Shown piece by piece: positions 1-7,182 of a DNA stretch of 18,768 nucleotides. The notes under the pieces are model-generated. The model did not search any database, was not told where the DNA came from, and worked only from the letters and a program-made list of their open reading frames with translations. The translations under genes were made by a program, and so were the position numbers. The DNA comes from JBBRSC01 sp038245795. GTDB taxonomy: Bacteria; Actinomycetota; Acidimicrobiia; Acidimicrobiales; Microtrichaceae. Numbering within the stretch: the stretch's first letter is position 1; every line of letters begins with the position of its first letter. The stretch is taken from assembly GCA_038245795.1 (NCBI GenBank), contig JBBRSC010000038.1:1-18768 (forward strand), given 5' to 3'.

Positions 1-1133
1 CGGAAGATCCGCACCCCGCGCCGAATCCAGAACTCGAAAATGTCGAGACACGCAGTCCACAACTCGGCTCGGTGCGGTGCGTCGGGCCAGAACTCGATCG
101 GATGGATGTCCTGATACTTCTTGGGGGGATTCTCTGCGTAGCGGATCGACCCATCGGGACGATGGGAAAACCAGTCGGGATGCTCCGCCAACCATGGATG
201 GTCAGGCGAGCACTGCAGTGCGATGTCGAGCGCAACTTCCAGACCGAGATCACTCGCCCGTGCGACGAAGCGATCGAAGTCGGCCAGGCTCCCGAGCGCG
301 GGATCGATCGCGCAGTGCCCGCCGTCGGCCGACCCGATGCCCCATGGGCTTCCCGGGTCCTCGGGGCCAGCGGTGAGCGAGTTGTGGCGACCCTTGCGAT
401 GGGTCCTGCCGATCGGATGAATCGGCGGCAGGTAGACCACGTCGAACCCCAGCGACGCGATCGCGTCGAGTCGATCCACGGCCCCGCCCGCGAATCCACC
501 TTCGGATCTCGGAAAGAACTCGTACCAGGAGCCGACCGCAGCCCGGATCCGCTCGACGCGTATCGGCACCGTCATCGACGATGTCAGGTCCGACGGGTCG
601 ACCAGGCGGGACGTGATGGCGGACACCGCGTCGTCGAGGGCAGCGTTGATACGGACAGTGTCAGCGCATCCGGTCGACCGCAACGTTCTGGCCGCATCTG
701 CCAGGCGTTCCCGATCAGCACCGAGTGCCACCCTGCCTGCATCGTCGAGCAATCGAGCCCCCACCTCGAACTCCACGGTCATTGGCTCGCCAGCCGCGCT
801 CCACGCCCGCAGATCCCGACACCAGGACCCGTATCGATCCGTCCAGGCGTCGATGACCAGTTCGTGAAATCCGGTCGTATCGAAGGTGGTCGACCCCACG
901 TGCCGATCGTCCATCGTCGGGGTCAACGCAATCATGATCCAACTGCCACCCGTGCGGCGGCAACGTGCACGCGCTCTGACGATGCCATGGCCGTCGCGGA
1001 AAACGGTCGCCTCGATCCGCATCGAGCGACCGATGATTGACTTCGCCGCCCGACCGGGTGACGCGGTCGGAATGACATCGCGGATCACGACCCGACCGAT
1101 GGCGCTCGCCGACAACTCCGACGATTCGGTCAC
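1..1133 (-). CDS. glgE: GlgE, alpha-1,4-glucan:maltose-1-phosphate maltosyltransferase (5' part)
   Basis: GlgE transfers maltose from maltose-1-phosphate to the non-reducing end of alpha-1,4-glucans in the cytoplasm (GH13 family). The first 377 codons are present. The N-terminal beta-sandwich part reads GRVVIRDVIPT and EATVFRDGHG. The start of the GH13 barrel carries DVVYLPPIHPIG, RKGRHN, GPEDPGSPWGIGS, ALDIALQCSPDHPW and AENPPKKYQDIHPIEFW (around residues 230-350). The frame leaves the window at VRIFR, just before the family's RVDNPHTKP motif with the nucleophile Asp, so the catalytic residue is not visible. I chose the GTG at 1133 because it overlaps the stop of the upstream gene as GTGA and keeps the conserved N-terminus; a later ATG at 1021 would lose it. 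No own promoter is seen, so it is probably cotranscribed and translationally coupled with the propeller gene. Identification is firm; gene end is unknown. Confidence 0.93.
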   Translation of the reverse strand, partial: MTESSELSASAIGRVVIRDVIPTASPGRAAKSIIGRSMRIEATVFRDGHGIVRARARCRRTGGSWIMIALTPTMDDRHVGSTTFDTTGFHELVIDAWTDRYGSWCRDLRAWSAAGEPMTVEFEVGARLLDDAGRVALGADRERLADAARTLRSTGCADTVRINAALDDAVSAITSRLVDPSDLTSSMTVPIRVERIRAAVGSWYEFFPRSEGGFAGGAVDRLDAIASLGFDVVYLPPIHPIGRTHRKGRHNSLTAGPEDPGSPWGIGSADGGHCAIDPALGSLADFDRFVARASDLGLEVALDIALQCSPDHPWLAEHPDWFSHRPDGSIRYAENPPKKYQDIHPIEFWPDAPHRAELWTACLDIFEFWIRRGVRIF

Positions 1134-2659
1134 CGGTAGACGATGAGATCGAGACGTCCGCTCTGCATCGGCATCGAGGTGGTCTTCAGCCAAATCGCTC
1201 TCACAGTGGCGAAACGATAACTCTGCAGCAGCACCGATCCGAAGATGGTCACCGTCTCGTCGAAGCCATCCGGATCCTGGATGCGGATCGTGCCGGTGAC
1301 GAACCGGCTGTCCCTGGGAATCTGCAGCTTGATGCTGAAGATCCGTTTGCTGTCGCGTTGGTCCCCGGCGGTGACGTCCACCCCGACATCACGGGGCTTC
1401 TGCAACAGCGCCGATGCCGTCTCCTTCGACGACACCAGCATGCGACCGTCGTACTGGATCGGGCCGGTCATCTCGACCTTGACCTTGATCGCCTTCAGCT
1501 GGGGGCGCTGTTCGCGGAGCACCGATCCAGCGAGCGCCCGAGCGGTGATTCCAGAACCGTCAATGGCGATGTCCCAGTAGTTGCCTCCGCAGGACTCGAC
1601 TTGATCGACCAGTCGGCAGGCGGCATGGCTGACAGTGCGTGAGTCGAGCGACCAGGAAAACGTTCCCACTCCGAATGTTGCGGAACCCCCGACTGTTTCG
1701 GCGACGCGTCGGGGTTCGGCTCCATCATTCTTGATGACCCAGATCTCCTGGCAGTTCGCGCCCGCCGCAAACACCACCTGCGTCCCGTCAGGCGACGCCT
1801 TGGGTTTGCAGATGCGGTCCTGCTCGGTCAGTTGCGTGAGCTGCGCCGTCGATGCGTCGACCCGTACAAGCTGCGCCTTGCCTTTGCCCTTCAGGACGCC
1901 GTAGAGGTACGCCCCATCGGGAGCGAAGGAAGGGTCGTCGACGGAGAAATTGGTGGCGAATGGTGTCCCGGTGAACGGTTCGACGATCGCAATCGTGAAC
2001 TCTCGGCGCGTCTCGACATCGGCCGATCGGAGGTACAGATAGGGATCGAGCGGCGAGAACTGGATTTCCAGCGGGATCCGGTTGGCAGGATCCGACAACG
2101 GAACGACCTTGCCCTTGTCGGCGCCGTCGAACACCGCGAGCTTGGCTTGGGCGATGTCGCCACGACCCTTGGCAACGTAGGCCACGGAGATCCCGGTGAT
2201 GTCGAATGACAGCAGGTTCTCATCAGCGTCAGGCGGCACGACGGCGTCGGTGGCGATGACCTGTGGGTCGCCTTCGCCGTTGGCGTTGGCGAGAGCCAGT
2301 GCACCGTCGGTTCGTACGTAGGCGAGCTGCGAACTCGCTGGCGACCATGCCATGGGCGCCAGTCCGGCTCGATTGGTTGCCGCAGCTCGACCGACGGTCT
2401 TGGGGCTCGAACCGTCACCCTCGGCGACGACCACGTCGCCAGCCGGTGTCACGTAAGCGACTCGGCCGGGACGACCCGGGGCGATCAGGGTCGTCGGTGC
2501 AGCAGAGGGGTTGCCCACCACCGATGTCGCGCTGCCCTGTGACACGCTCCCGTCGGCGCCACTTGCGAGCAGTGCCACCGCAATCGTCGCGGACACGATC
2601 ACCACCCAGACCTGCGCAGGAAGTCGCAGTGTCGAGATTGAAGGAGAGGAGTCGGCCAT
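1130..2659 (-). CDS. Membrane-anchored TolB/WD40-like beta-propeller protein, function unknown
   Basis: The 509-residue product has a short charged N-terminus and one hydrophobic segment at about residues 16-32 (QVWVVIVSATIAVALLA), so it is probably a signal anchor with an extracytoplasmic body. The body shows repeated propeller-blade patterns: GRVAYVTPAGDVVVAEGDG, PMAWSPASSQLAYVRTDG, SFAPDGAYLYGV, KASPDGTQVVFAAG and FSWSLDSRTVSHA. These resemble the TolB/PD40 class. The last 130 residues or so (from about ITARALAGS) do not look like blades and I do not recognise them. Four cysteines cluster near CRLVDQVESCGG. I chose the ATG at 2659 because the frame upstream (possible GTG at 2725) is rich in Pro, Cys and Trp and would put a long tail before the anchor; no good ribosome binding site decides it. 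It is the first gene of a pair with glgE. The context suggests an envelope role linked to glucan metabolism, but that is a guess. Confidence 0.82.
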   Translation of the reverse strand: MADSSPSISTLRLPAQVWVVIVSATIAVALLASGADGSVSQGSATSVVGNPSAAPTTLIAPGRPGRVAYVTPAGDVVVAEGDGSSPKTVGRAAATNRAGLAPMAWSPASSQLAYVRTDGALALANANGEGDPQVIATDAVVPPDADENLLSFDITGISVAYVAKGRGDIAQAKLAVFDGADKGKVVPLSDPANRIPLEIQFSPLDPYLYLRSADVETRREFTIAIVEPFTGTPFATNFSVDDPSFAPDGAYLYGVLKGKGKAQLVRVDASTAQLTQLTEQDRICKPKASPDGTQVVFAAGANCQEIWVIKNDGAEPRRVAETVGGSATFGVGTFSWSLDSRTVSHAACRLVDQVESCGGNYWDIAIDGSGITARALAGSVLREQRPQLKAIKVKVEMTGPIQYDGRMLVSSKETASALLQKPRDVGVDVTAGDQRDSKRIFSIKLQIPRDSRFVTGTIRIQDPDGFDETVTIFGSVLLQSYRFATVRAIWLKTTSMPMQSGRLDLIVYR

Positions 2660-2698
2660 GAGTGCAGTCGCGGGCCATGGGAACGATCCGCATGGACA

Positions 2699-2704
2699 AG
2701 GGTA
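2699..2704 (-). promoter_or_regulatory. Candidate -10 box (TACCCT) for the propeller-glgE unit
   Basis: On the minus strand TACCCT matches the actinobacterial TANNNT -10 form. It lies about 39 nt before the proposed ATG at 2659 in the divergent region shared with glgP. No convincing -35 is visible. It would give a leader of roughly 30 nt. Confidence 0.3.
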
Positions 2705-2752
2705 GGGGATCTGCCCGCTCGCCACCTGTGAGGCGAATCAGATACAGCTGGC

Positions 2753-2758
2753 TAGCGT
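2753..2758 (+). promoter_or_regulatory. Candidate -10 box (TAGCGT) of glgP, leaderless type
   Basis: TAGCGT matches TANNNT and ends 8 nt before the ATG at 2767. Transcription would start at or next to the A of ATG, giving a leaderless message. There is no Shine-Dalgarno sequence before this ATG, which fits. The -35 region is not recognisable. Confidence 0.45.
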
Positions 2759-2766
2759 GGCGACGA

Positions 2767-5298
2767 ATGAAAGCCGTGGCCAGCTTCACCGTCCGTCCAG
2801 TACTTCCTGTCGAGATCGGAGGTCTCGATGCTCTGGCAGCAAATCTCCGTTGGTCGTGGCACCGATCGACCCGCCATCTGTTCGCTGAGATCGACCCGGG
2901 GTTGTGGAGTGAATGCGGCCACGATCCTCGGCTTCTGCTGGCGCTCGTCGATCCCGAGCGTCTCCGCTCCATCGCCACCGACGCTGGGTTCGTTCAACGG
3001 GTCGCTGCCGCCGTTGCGGATCTCGCCGATGCGGTCGAGGGTCCGTCATGGTTCAGCGGGGAGCAGATCCAACTGTCCGGCGGGGTCGCCTACTTCTCCC
3101 CCGAGTTCGGCATCGCCGAGGCCGTCCCGCAATACTCGGGCGGTCTCGGGATCCTCGCGGGCGATCATCTCAAGAGCTCCTCCGATCTGGGCGTGCCACT
3201 CGTGGGAGTCGGGTTGTTCTACCGACACGGGTACTTCCGCCAGTCCCTGACGGTGGACGGATGGCAGCAGGAACGCTTCCCCGATCTCGACCCCTACGCC
3301 ATGTCGATGTCGCTCTGCGATGGCATCACGATCGATCTGGATCTCGCCGGCGAACGCCTCGTGGCCCAGGTCTGGAAGGCCGAAGTGGGGCGCACTCCGC
3401 TGTACCTGCTCGACACCGACCTTGACGCCAACCCTGATCATCTCCGCACGATCTGCGATCGGCTCTATGGCGGCGACACCGAGCATCGCCTCCGCCAGGA
3501 GATCCTGCTGGGCGTTGGTGGTGTGCGCATGCTGCGAGCGCTGGGCATCGAACCGACCGTGTTCCATACCAACGAAGGCCACGCCGGCTTTTTGGGCCTC
3601 GAACGTGTTCGCATTCTCATGGCGGAACAGCACCTGTCCTTCGACGAGGCCTTGCAGTTCGCACGAGCGGGCGGAGTGTTCACCACGCATACTCCCGTGC
3701 CCGCCGGGATCGATCGCTTCCCGTTGGACCTCATCGACCGATACTTCGGTCCGTGGGCGGCCGAGGTCGGCATCGGGCTCGACGCGCTCCATCGCATCGG
3801 ACATCGACCGGACGATCCCGCCGACGAGCGTTTCAACATGGCAGTCATGGGGATGCGACTGGCGGCACGGCGCAACGGGGTGGCGGCCCTCCACGGCGAG
3901 GTCTCCCGCGAGATGTTCGCGGATCTGTGGCCGGGCGTGCCGGTGGACGAGGCGCCCATCGGGTCGATCACCAATGGTGTCCATGGAGCCACCTGGGTCT
4001 CCGCGGAAATCGCGCACCTGCTTGCTGAGGGCACCGGGACCAACTGGTCGGCGGGGGTCCATGATCGGTGGAGGCTCAATGGCACCGACAATGCGGCGCT
4101 GTGGTCAGCTCATGCTGCTGGCACCCGGCGACTCGTCGACTTCACGCGATCCCGACTGCATTCAAGCGGGATCGCCCGCGGGCTGTCAGAGTCAGAGCTG
4201 GCATGGACCGCCTCGGCATTCGACCCGGATCTTCTGACGGTGTGCTTCGCCCGTCGATTCGCCACCTACAAACGGGCCACCCTGCTGCTGAGCCAGCCGG
4301 AGCGCCTCCGAGCGCTGCTCTTGGATCCTGAGCGACCGGTGCAGTTCATCTTTGCGGGCAAGGCACACCCGGCGGACGAGCCCGGCAAAGAACTCATCCG
4401 GTCGATCGTGACGTTCTCGCACGATCCAGCCATCCGGCATCGGTTCTGTTTCATCGAGGACTACGACATCTCGGTGTCGCGTCGGATGTTGCACGGCGCC
4501 GATGTGTGGCTGAACACGCCCCTGCGACCCCAGGAGGCGTGTGGAACCTCGGGCATGAAAGCCGCCATGAACGGTGGCATCAACTGCTCCGTGCTCGATG
4601 GCTGGTGGGCCGAATGCTTCACTCCCGAGGTGGGGTGGGCCATCTCGTCCGCCGAGCTGCTGGGCGACCCGGCACGGCGAGACGAGATCGAGGCGAACTC
4701 GCTGTTCGAGTTGCTCGAACAGCAGATCGTGCCGCTGTACTACGACGAACGTACGCACGGCGGGGTGAGTGCCGGATGGGCCGAGCAGATGCGCTCCTGC
4801 ATCACCACGCTCGGCCCCGCGATCAGCTCGGCGCGCATGGTCCGCGACTACGTCACCGAGCTCTACGCCCCGGCGGCAGCCTCATCGGAGCGACTGGGGT
4901 CCGACGGATTCTCGGGCGCCAAACGACTGTCCGAGTGGACAAACCACGTCCGCAGCCAGTGGCACAACGTCCACGTCGAGAACGTCGAGGTGGACGAGTC
5001 GGTGGCGGACCTGTCGACACATCGACGCGTCGCCGCCCAGGTGTCGCTCGGCGGATTGACGCCCGGCGACGTCGAGGTGCAGCTCGTGACAGGTCACGTC
5101 GGGCAAGCGGGCGCGCTCGAGAACGTCGTGGCCAGCGCCATGGCGCCACTCGGCGATCCCGTCGATGGCCATCTTCGCTACGAGGCCGACCTCATCCTCA
5201 CCGCTGCCGGTCGTCGAGGGTTGACGGTTCGCGTCGTGCCGCAGCACGAGTTATTGGACGAGCCACTCGAACTCGGTTGTGTCGCCTGGGCAAACTGA
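2767..5298 (+). CDS. glgP: GlgP, alpha-glucan (maltodextrin/glycogen) phosphorylase
   Basis: GlgP is a PLP-dependent GT35 enzyme that removes glucose-1-phosphate from the ends of alpha-1,4-glucans. The 843-residue product matches the long actinobacterial type throughout: NLRWSWHRSTRHLF near the start, VAYFSPEFGIAEAVPQYSGGLGILAGDH, FHTNEGHAGFLGLER, VFTTHTPVPAGIDRFP, FNMAVMGMRLA, and the PLP site EACGTSGMK with Lys598. A C-terminal beta domain of about 100 residues follows, as in the mycobacterial protein. I chose the ATG at 2767 (MKAVASFTVRP) because the family begins there and because a -10-like TAGCGT lies just upstream; the frame is open back to 2662 but that part is not family-like. It diverges from the propeller-glgE pair. 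The last 101 nt overlap the end of the minus-strand membrane gene. The glgE/glgP divergent layout also occurs in Mycobacterium tuberculosis (from memory). Confidence 0.96.
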   Translation: MKAVASFTVRPVLPVEIGGLDALAANLRWSWHRSTRHLFAEIDPGLWSECGHDPRLLLALVDPERLRSIATDAGFVQRVAAAVADLADAVEGPSWFSGEQIQLSGGVAYFSPEFGIAEAVPQYSGGLGILAGDHLKSSSDLGVPLVGVGLFYRHGYFRQSLTVDGWQQERFPDLDPYAMSMSLCDGITIDLDLAGERLVAQVWKAEVGRTPLYLLDTDLDANPDHLRTICDRLYGGDTEHRLRQEILLGVGGVRMLRALGIEPTVFHTNEGHAGFLGLERVRILMAEQHLSFDEALQFARAGGVFTTHTPVPAGIDRFPLDLIDRYFGPWAAEVGIGLDALHRIGHRPDDPADERFNMAVMGMRLAARRNGVAALHGEVSREMFADLWPGVPVDEAPIGSITNGVHGATWVSAEIAHLLAEGTGTNWSAGVHDRWRLNGTDNAALWSAHAAGTRRLVDFTRSRLHSSGIARGLSESELAWTASAFDPDLLTVCFARRFATYKRATLLLSQPERLRALLLDPERPVQFIFAGKAHPADEPGKELIRSIVTFSHDPAIRHRFCFIEDYDISVSRRMLHGADVWLNTPLRPQEACGTSGMKAAMNGGINCSVLDGWWAECFTPEVGWAISSAELLGDPARRDEIEANSLFELLEQQIVPLYYDERTHGGVSAGWAEQMRSCITTLGPAISSARMVRDYVTELYAPAAASSERLGSDGFSGAKRLSEWTNHVRSQWHNVHVENVEVDESVADLSTHRRVAAQVSLGGLTPGDVEVQLVTGHVGQAGALENVVASAMAPLGDPVDGHLRYEADLILTAAGRRGLTVRVVPQHELLDEPLELGCVAWAN

Positions 5299-5707
5299 CG
5301 GGCGCGAGTGCCGACAGCCCACAGATCCCGCCGTAGGCAGCGACCATGATCCAGAACCAACGATCGCTGGGCGATCGAAGATAGCGAGCCAACCCGATTC
5401 CCAACGCTGGGGCGGCCAGCGCCGTCAGCATCATCTGGCGCCTCGGCCGATACGATGCGCCACCGAGATGCTCGGCGATCCATTCGATGGTCACGGGAAT
5501 GGGGGCCAGCATCATCATCCACGGCATCCACGACGCTGTTGCCATCGACGGCACGGCCAACCCGATCGCCATCACCACGAACGCGACGGGGTACAGCACG
5601 GCGCAGCGACGACACACGTGTCGATGACCGAGCAGCACGCATCGGTCGAGGTCGTCGGGCCAATGATGGGCGTGCCACAGTGCCATTGCAGGGGGCCGCA
5701 GGTTCAT
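5198..5707 (-). CDS. Small Cys-containing membrane protein, DUF2085-like
   Basis: The 169-residue product starts with a His/Cys motif, HAHHWPDDLDRC (Cys23) followed by GHRHVCRRCAVLYP (Cys32, Cys35). About four hydrophobic segments follow, near residues 38-52, 60-75, 93-109 and 116-135, and then an Arg-rich tail. The C..CxxC pattern just before the first membrane segment resembles DUF2085 membrane proteins; the match is from memory and the function of that family is not known. It could bind a metal. The 3' 101 nt overlap glgP on the other strand. The ATG at 5707 sits in a small direct repeat (ATGAACCT twice); the ATG at 5686 (MALWHAHHW) is an alternative start. It lies 128 nt downstream of the enoyl-CoA hydratase on the same strand and may be read from the same transcript. 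The coding call rests on the motif and membrane pattern. Confidence 0.68.
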   Translation of the reverse strand: MNLRPPAMALWHAHHWPDDLDRCVLLGHRHVCRRCAVLYPVAFVVMAIGLAVPSMATASWMPWMMMLAPIPVTIEWIAEHLGGASYRPRRQMMLTALAAPALGIGLARYLRSPSDRWFWIMVAAYGGICGLSALAPVSLPRRHNRVRVARPITRAAARREPSTLDDRQR

Positions 5708-5756
5708 AGAGGTTCATCGGCAGAACCGGCCCGGCCATGAACGAGCCACAGGAATC

Positions 5757-5859
5757 GTCCCGGTCAGCGAAAATCGGCCCGTCCCGGTCAGCGAAAATCG
5801 GCCCGTCCCGGTCAGCGAAAATCGGCCCGTCCCGGTCAGCGAAAATCGGCCCGTCCCGG
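5757..5859. repeat. 24-bp tandem repeat, about 4.3 copies, made from the 3' end of the hydratase gene
   Basis: Four identical 24-bp units lie at 5757-5780, 5781-5804, 5805-5828 and 5829-5852, with a 7-bp partial unit to 5859. On the minus strand each unit spells the codons PGRADFR plus TGA, which is exactly the C-terminus and stop of the enoyl-CoA hydratase. The functional stop is in the unit at 5829-5852; the other three units are copies lying after it. The units are identical, so the expansion is recent or kept uniform. It is not a CRISPR array because there are no spacers. Confidence 0.95.
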
Positions 5860-6663
5860 GCCGTGAGCCAGAAAGCTCGATACGCCAATCGTGGCATCGC
5901 CCGTCGAAAAGCTCTCCACGAACAGCTCCTGCTCGACGTCGAGTCCGGCCGCGAGTGTGGTGTCCAGCCCCCGATCGATGGCGGATTTGGCGAGTGCCAA
6001 CGCCTTCGACGCACCAATGGCGAACTCGCCGGCCCACGCGAGCGCCGAAGCATCGAGTTCGTCGGCCTCCACCACCCGATCGATCAATCCCATCGCCAGC
6101 GCCTCGGCCGCGGCCACCTGACGACCGGAGAAGATCATGTCCTTGGCCTTCGCCGGGCCAATCAGGCGGGCCAACCGCTGGGTCCCGCCGCCGCCCGGAA
6201 TGATGCCCAGGAGGATCTCTGGCTGGCCGAACACGGCACGGACCGAGGCGATCCGGAAGTCGCAGGCCAAGGCCAGCTCGCAGCCACCGCCGAGGGCGAA
6301 GCCGCTGACCGAGGCGATCGTCGGGCACGGCAGGGCCGCAACGGCGTTCAGCGCGTCGAGGAACGCACGCCCAACGGTTGCCACCTGGGTGGGAGCAGCG
6401 ACCTCGAACTGATCCGGATCGGCGGTGGCAGCGAACTCTGAGATGTCGGCGCCCGCCGCAAAGAGTCGCGTTCCACCCGTGATCACCACGGCGCCAGCGG
6501 GGCGGTCGCGCAGCTCGGTCGCCAACGTCGCGATTCGCCCGAGGAGCGCCGTCGAGAGGGCGTTGACCTTGCCGTGCGTCAGCGTGATCACTGCGACGCC
6601 GGTGTCATGGCGATCCAGTCGGGCAAGTTCGGGATTCGATGTGGCGGCTGGTTGGTCGATCAC
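5836..6663 (-). CDS. Enoyl-CoA hydratase/isomerase (crotonase) family protein
   Basis: The 275-residue product has the full crotonase fold. The CoA and oxyanion loop reads FAAGADISEF (residues 68-77). GFALGGGCELALACDFR has Glu129, and PEILLGIIPGGGGTQRLARLIG has Glu149. Both catalytic glutamates of true enoyl-CoA hydratases are therefore present, so it probably adds water to trans-2-enoyl-CoA in fatty acid or amino acid breakdown; the exact substrate cannot be told. The C-terminal SFLAHGPGRADF is the usual family ending. The start is the GTG at 6663; a TAACTT box ends 6 nt before it, which suggests a leaderless message. It diverges from the Fur-family gene across a 69-nt gap. The oddity is the 3' end: the last eight codons with the stop are tandemly repeated downstream. 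Confidence 0.93.
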   Translation of the reverse strand: MIDQPAATSNPELARLDRHDTGVAVITLTHGKVNALSTALLGRIATLATELRDRPAGAVVITGGTRLFAAGADISEFAATADPDQFEVAAPTQVATVGRAFLDALNAVAALPCPTIASVSGFALGGGCELALACDFRIASVRAVFGQPEILLGIIPGGGGTQRLARLIGPAKAKDMIFSGRQVAAAEALAMGLIDRVVEADELDASALAWAGEFAIGASKALALAKSAIDRGLDTTLAAGLDVEQELFVESFSTGDATIGVSSFLAHGPGRADFR

Positions 6664-6669
6664 GAGGTG

Positions 6670-6675
6670 AAGTTA
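6670..6675 (-). promoter_or_regulatory. Candidate -10 box (TAACTT) of the enoyl-CoA hydratase, leaderless type
   Basis: On the minus strand TAACTT is followed by 6 nt and then the GTG start at 6663. There is no purine-rich Shine-Dalgarno sequence. The placement is the same as for several other genes in the window. Confidence 0.45.
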
Positions 6676-6688
6676 GTACGGAAGCGTT

Positions 6689-6704
6689 TCTCACTCATTC
6701 TCAC
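6689..6704. promoter_or_regulatory. Candidate operator between the hydratase and fur-family promoters
   Basis: TCTCAC occurs at 6689-6694 and again at 6699-6704, ten bases apart, between the two divergent -10 boxes. The opposite strand reads GGTGAGAATGAGTGAGAAAC, whose TGAGAATGA part resembles a Fur/Zur half-site (TGAAAATGA-like). The symmetry is poor, so this is only a candidate for autoregulation. Confidence 0.25.
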
Positions 6705-6720
6705 CTCCATCGTCGGCCAG

Positions 6721-6726
6721 TAAGGT
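6721..6726 (+). promoter_or_regulatory. Candidate -10 box (TAAGGT) of the Fur-family gene
   Basis: CAG-TAAGGT is followed by 6 nt and the ATG at 6733. The same stretch (GGTGGGGAG) could act as a Shine-Dalgarno sequence from an earlier start site, so the leaderless reading is less sure here than elsewhere. Confidence 0.4.
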
Positions 6727-6732
6727 GGGGAG

Positions 6733-7182
6733 ATGCGAGCGCTCGACGACGACATCCACACCACGGCGGCGTTACGCCTCGCTGGCGACGGCGGCCAGCG
6801 CTACACCTCGTCACGGCGCGCGATCGTCGAGGTGCTCGCCCAATCGGATCATCCGTTGACCCTGCCTCAGATCCTCGCCCTCGACCCGCTCCTGGCGCAG
6901 AGTTCCGCGTACCGGAACCTGGCGGAGCTGATCACTGCTGGAGTCGTCCATCGCATTGTGGTCGCCGACGAGCACGGTCACTTCGAGCTCGCGGAAGACC
7001 TCACCGGTCATCATCATCATCTGATCTGCCGATCGTGCGGCTCGGTGACCGACTTCGTCGTTCCCGCCCCAGCCGAGGCGACGATCGATCGGGCGCTGGC
7101 GTCGATTGCTGACGAACGGGACTTTCAGGTCGAGCACCATCGCCTCGACCTCGTGGGCCGTTGCCGTGAATGCGTTGCTTAG
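6733..7182 (+). CDS. Fur-family metalloregulator, FurB/Zur-like
   Basis: The 149-residue product has a winged-helix DNA-binding half (about residues 22-85: RYTSSRRAIVEVLAQSDHPLTLPQIL, then SSAYRNLAELITAGVVHRI) and a metal-binding dimerisation half. The latter shows GHHHHLICRSCGSV, with His93-96 and the pair Cys99/Cys102, and a terminal CRECVA with Cys144/Cys147. These two CxxC pairs form the structural zinc site of Fur proteins. The HHHHLICRSCG and VGRC-EC ending is closest, from memory, to mycobacterial FurB/Zur, so zinc sensing is the likely role, but iron or peroxide sensing cannot be excluded. Helix 3 has SSAYRNL instead of the usual TTVYRTL, so its target box may differ. It may control itself and the divergent hydratase. 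Its stop codon overlaps the stop of the convergent meaB gene. Confidence 0.9.
   Translation: MRALDDDIHTTAALRLAGDGGQRYTSSRRAIVEVLAQSDHPLTLPQILALDPLLAQSSAYRNLAELITAGVVHRIVVADEHGHFELAEDLTGHHHHLICRSCGSVTDFVVPAPAEATIDRALASIADERDFQVEHHRLDLVGRCRECVA

Noticed and set aside
72..1040. 322-codon open frame on the plus strand
   Set aside because: It is antisense to glgE, whose conserved motifs are unmistakable.
2662..2766. Upstream starts for glgP (frame open from 2662)
   Set aside because: The added residues do not fit GlgP proteins, which begin at MKAV-like sequences, and they would cover the divergent promoter region.
5757..5859. CRISPR array or coding repeat protein
   Set aside because: There are no spacers between units. 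Frames that stay open through the repeat (SRSAKIGP or GRFSLTGT units) are shadows; the third frame gives the hydratase C-terminus.
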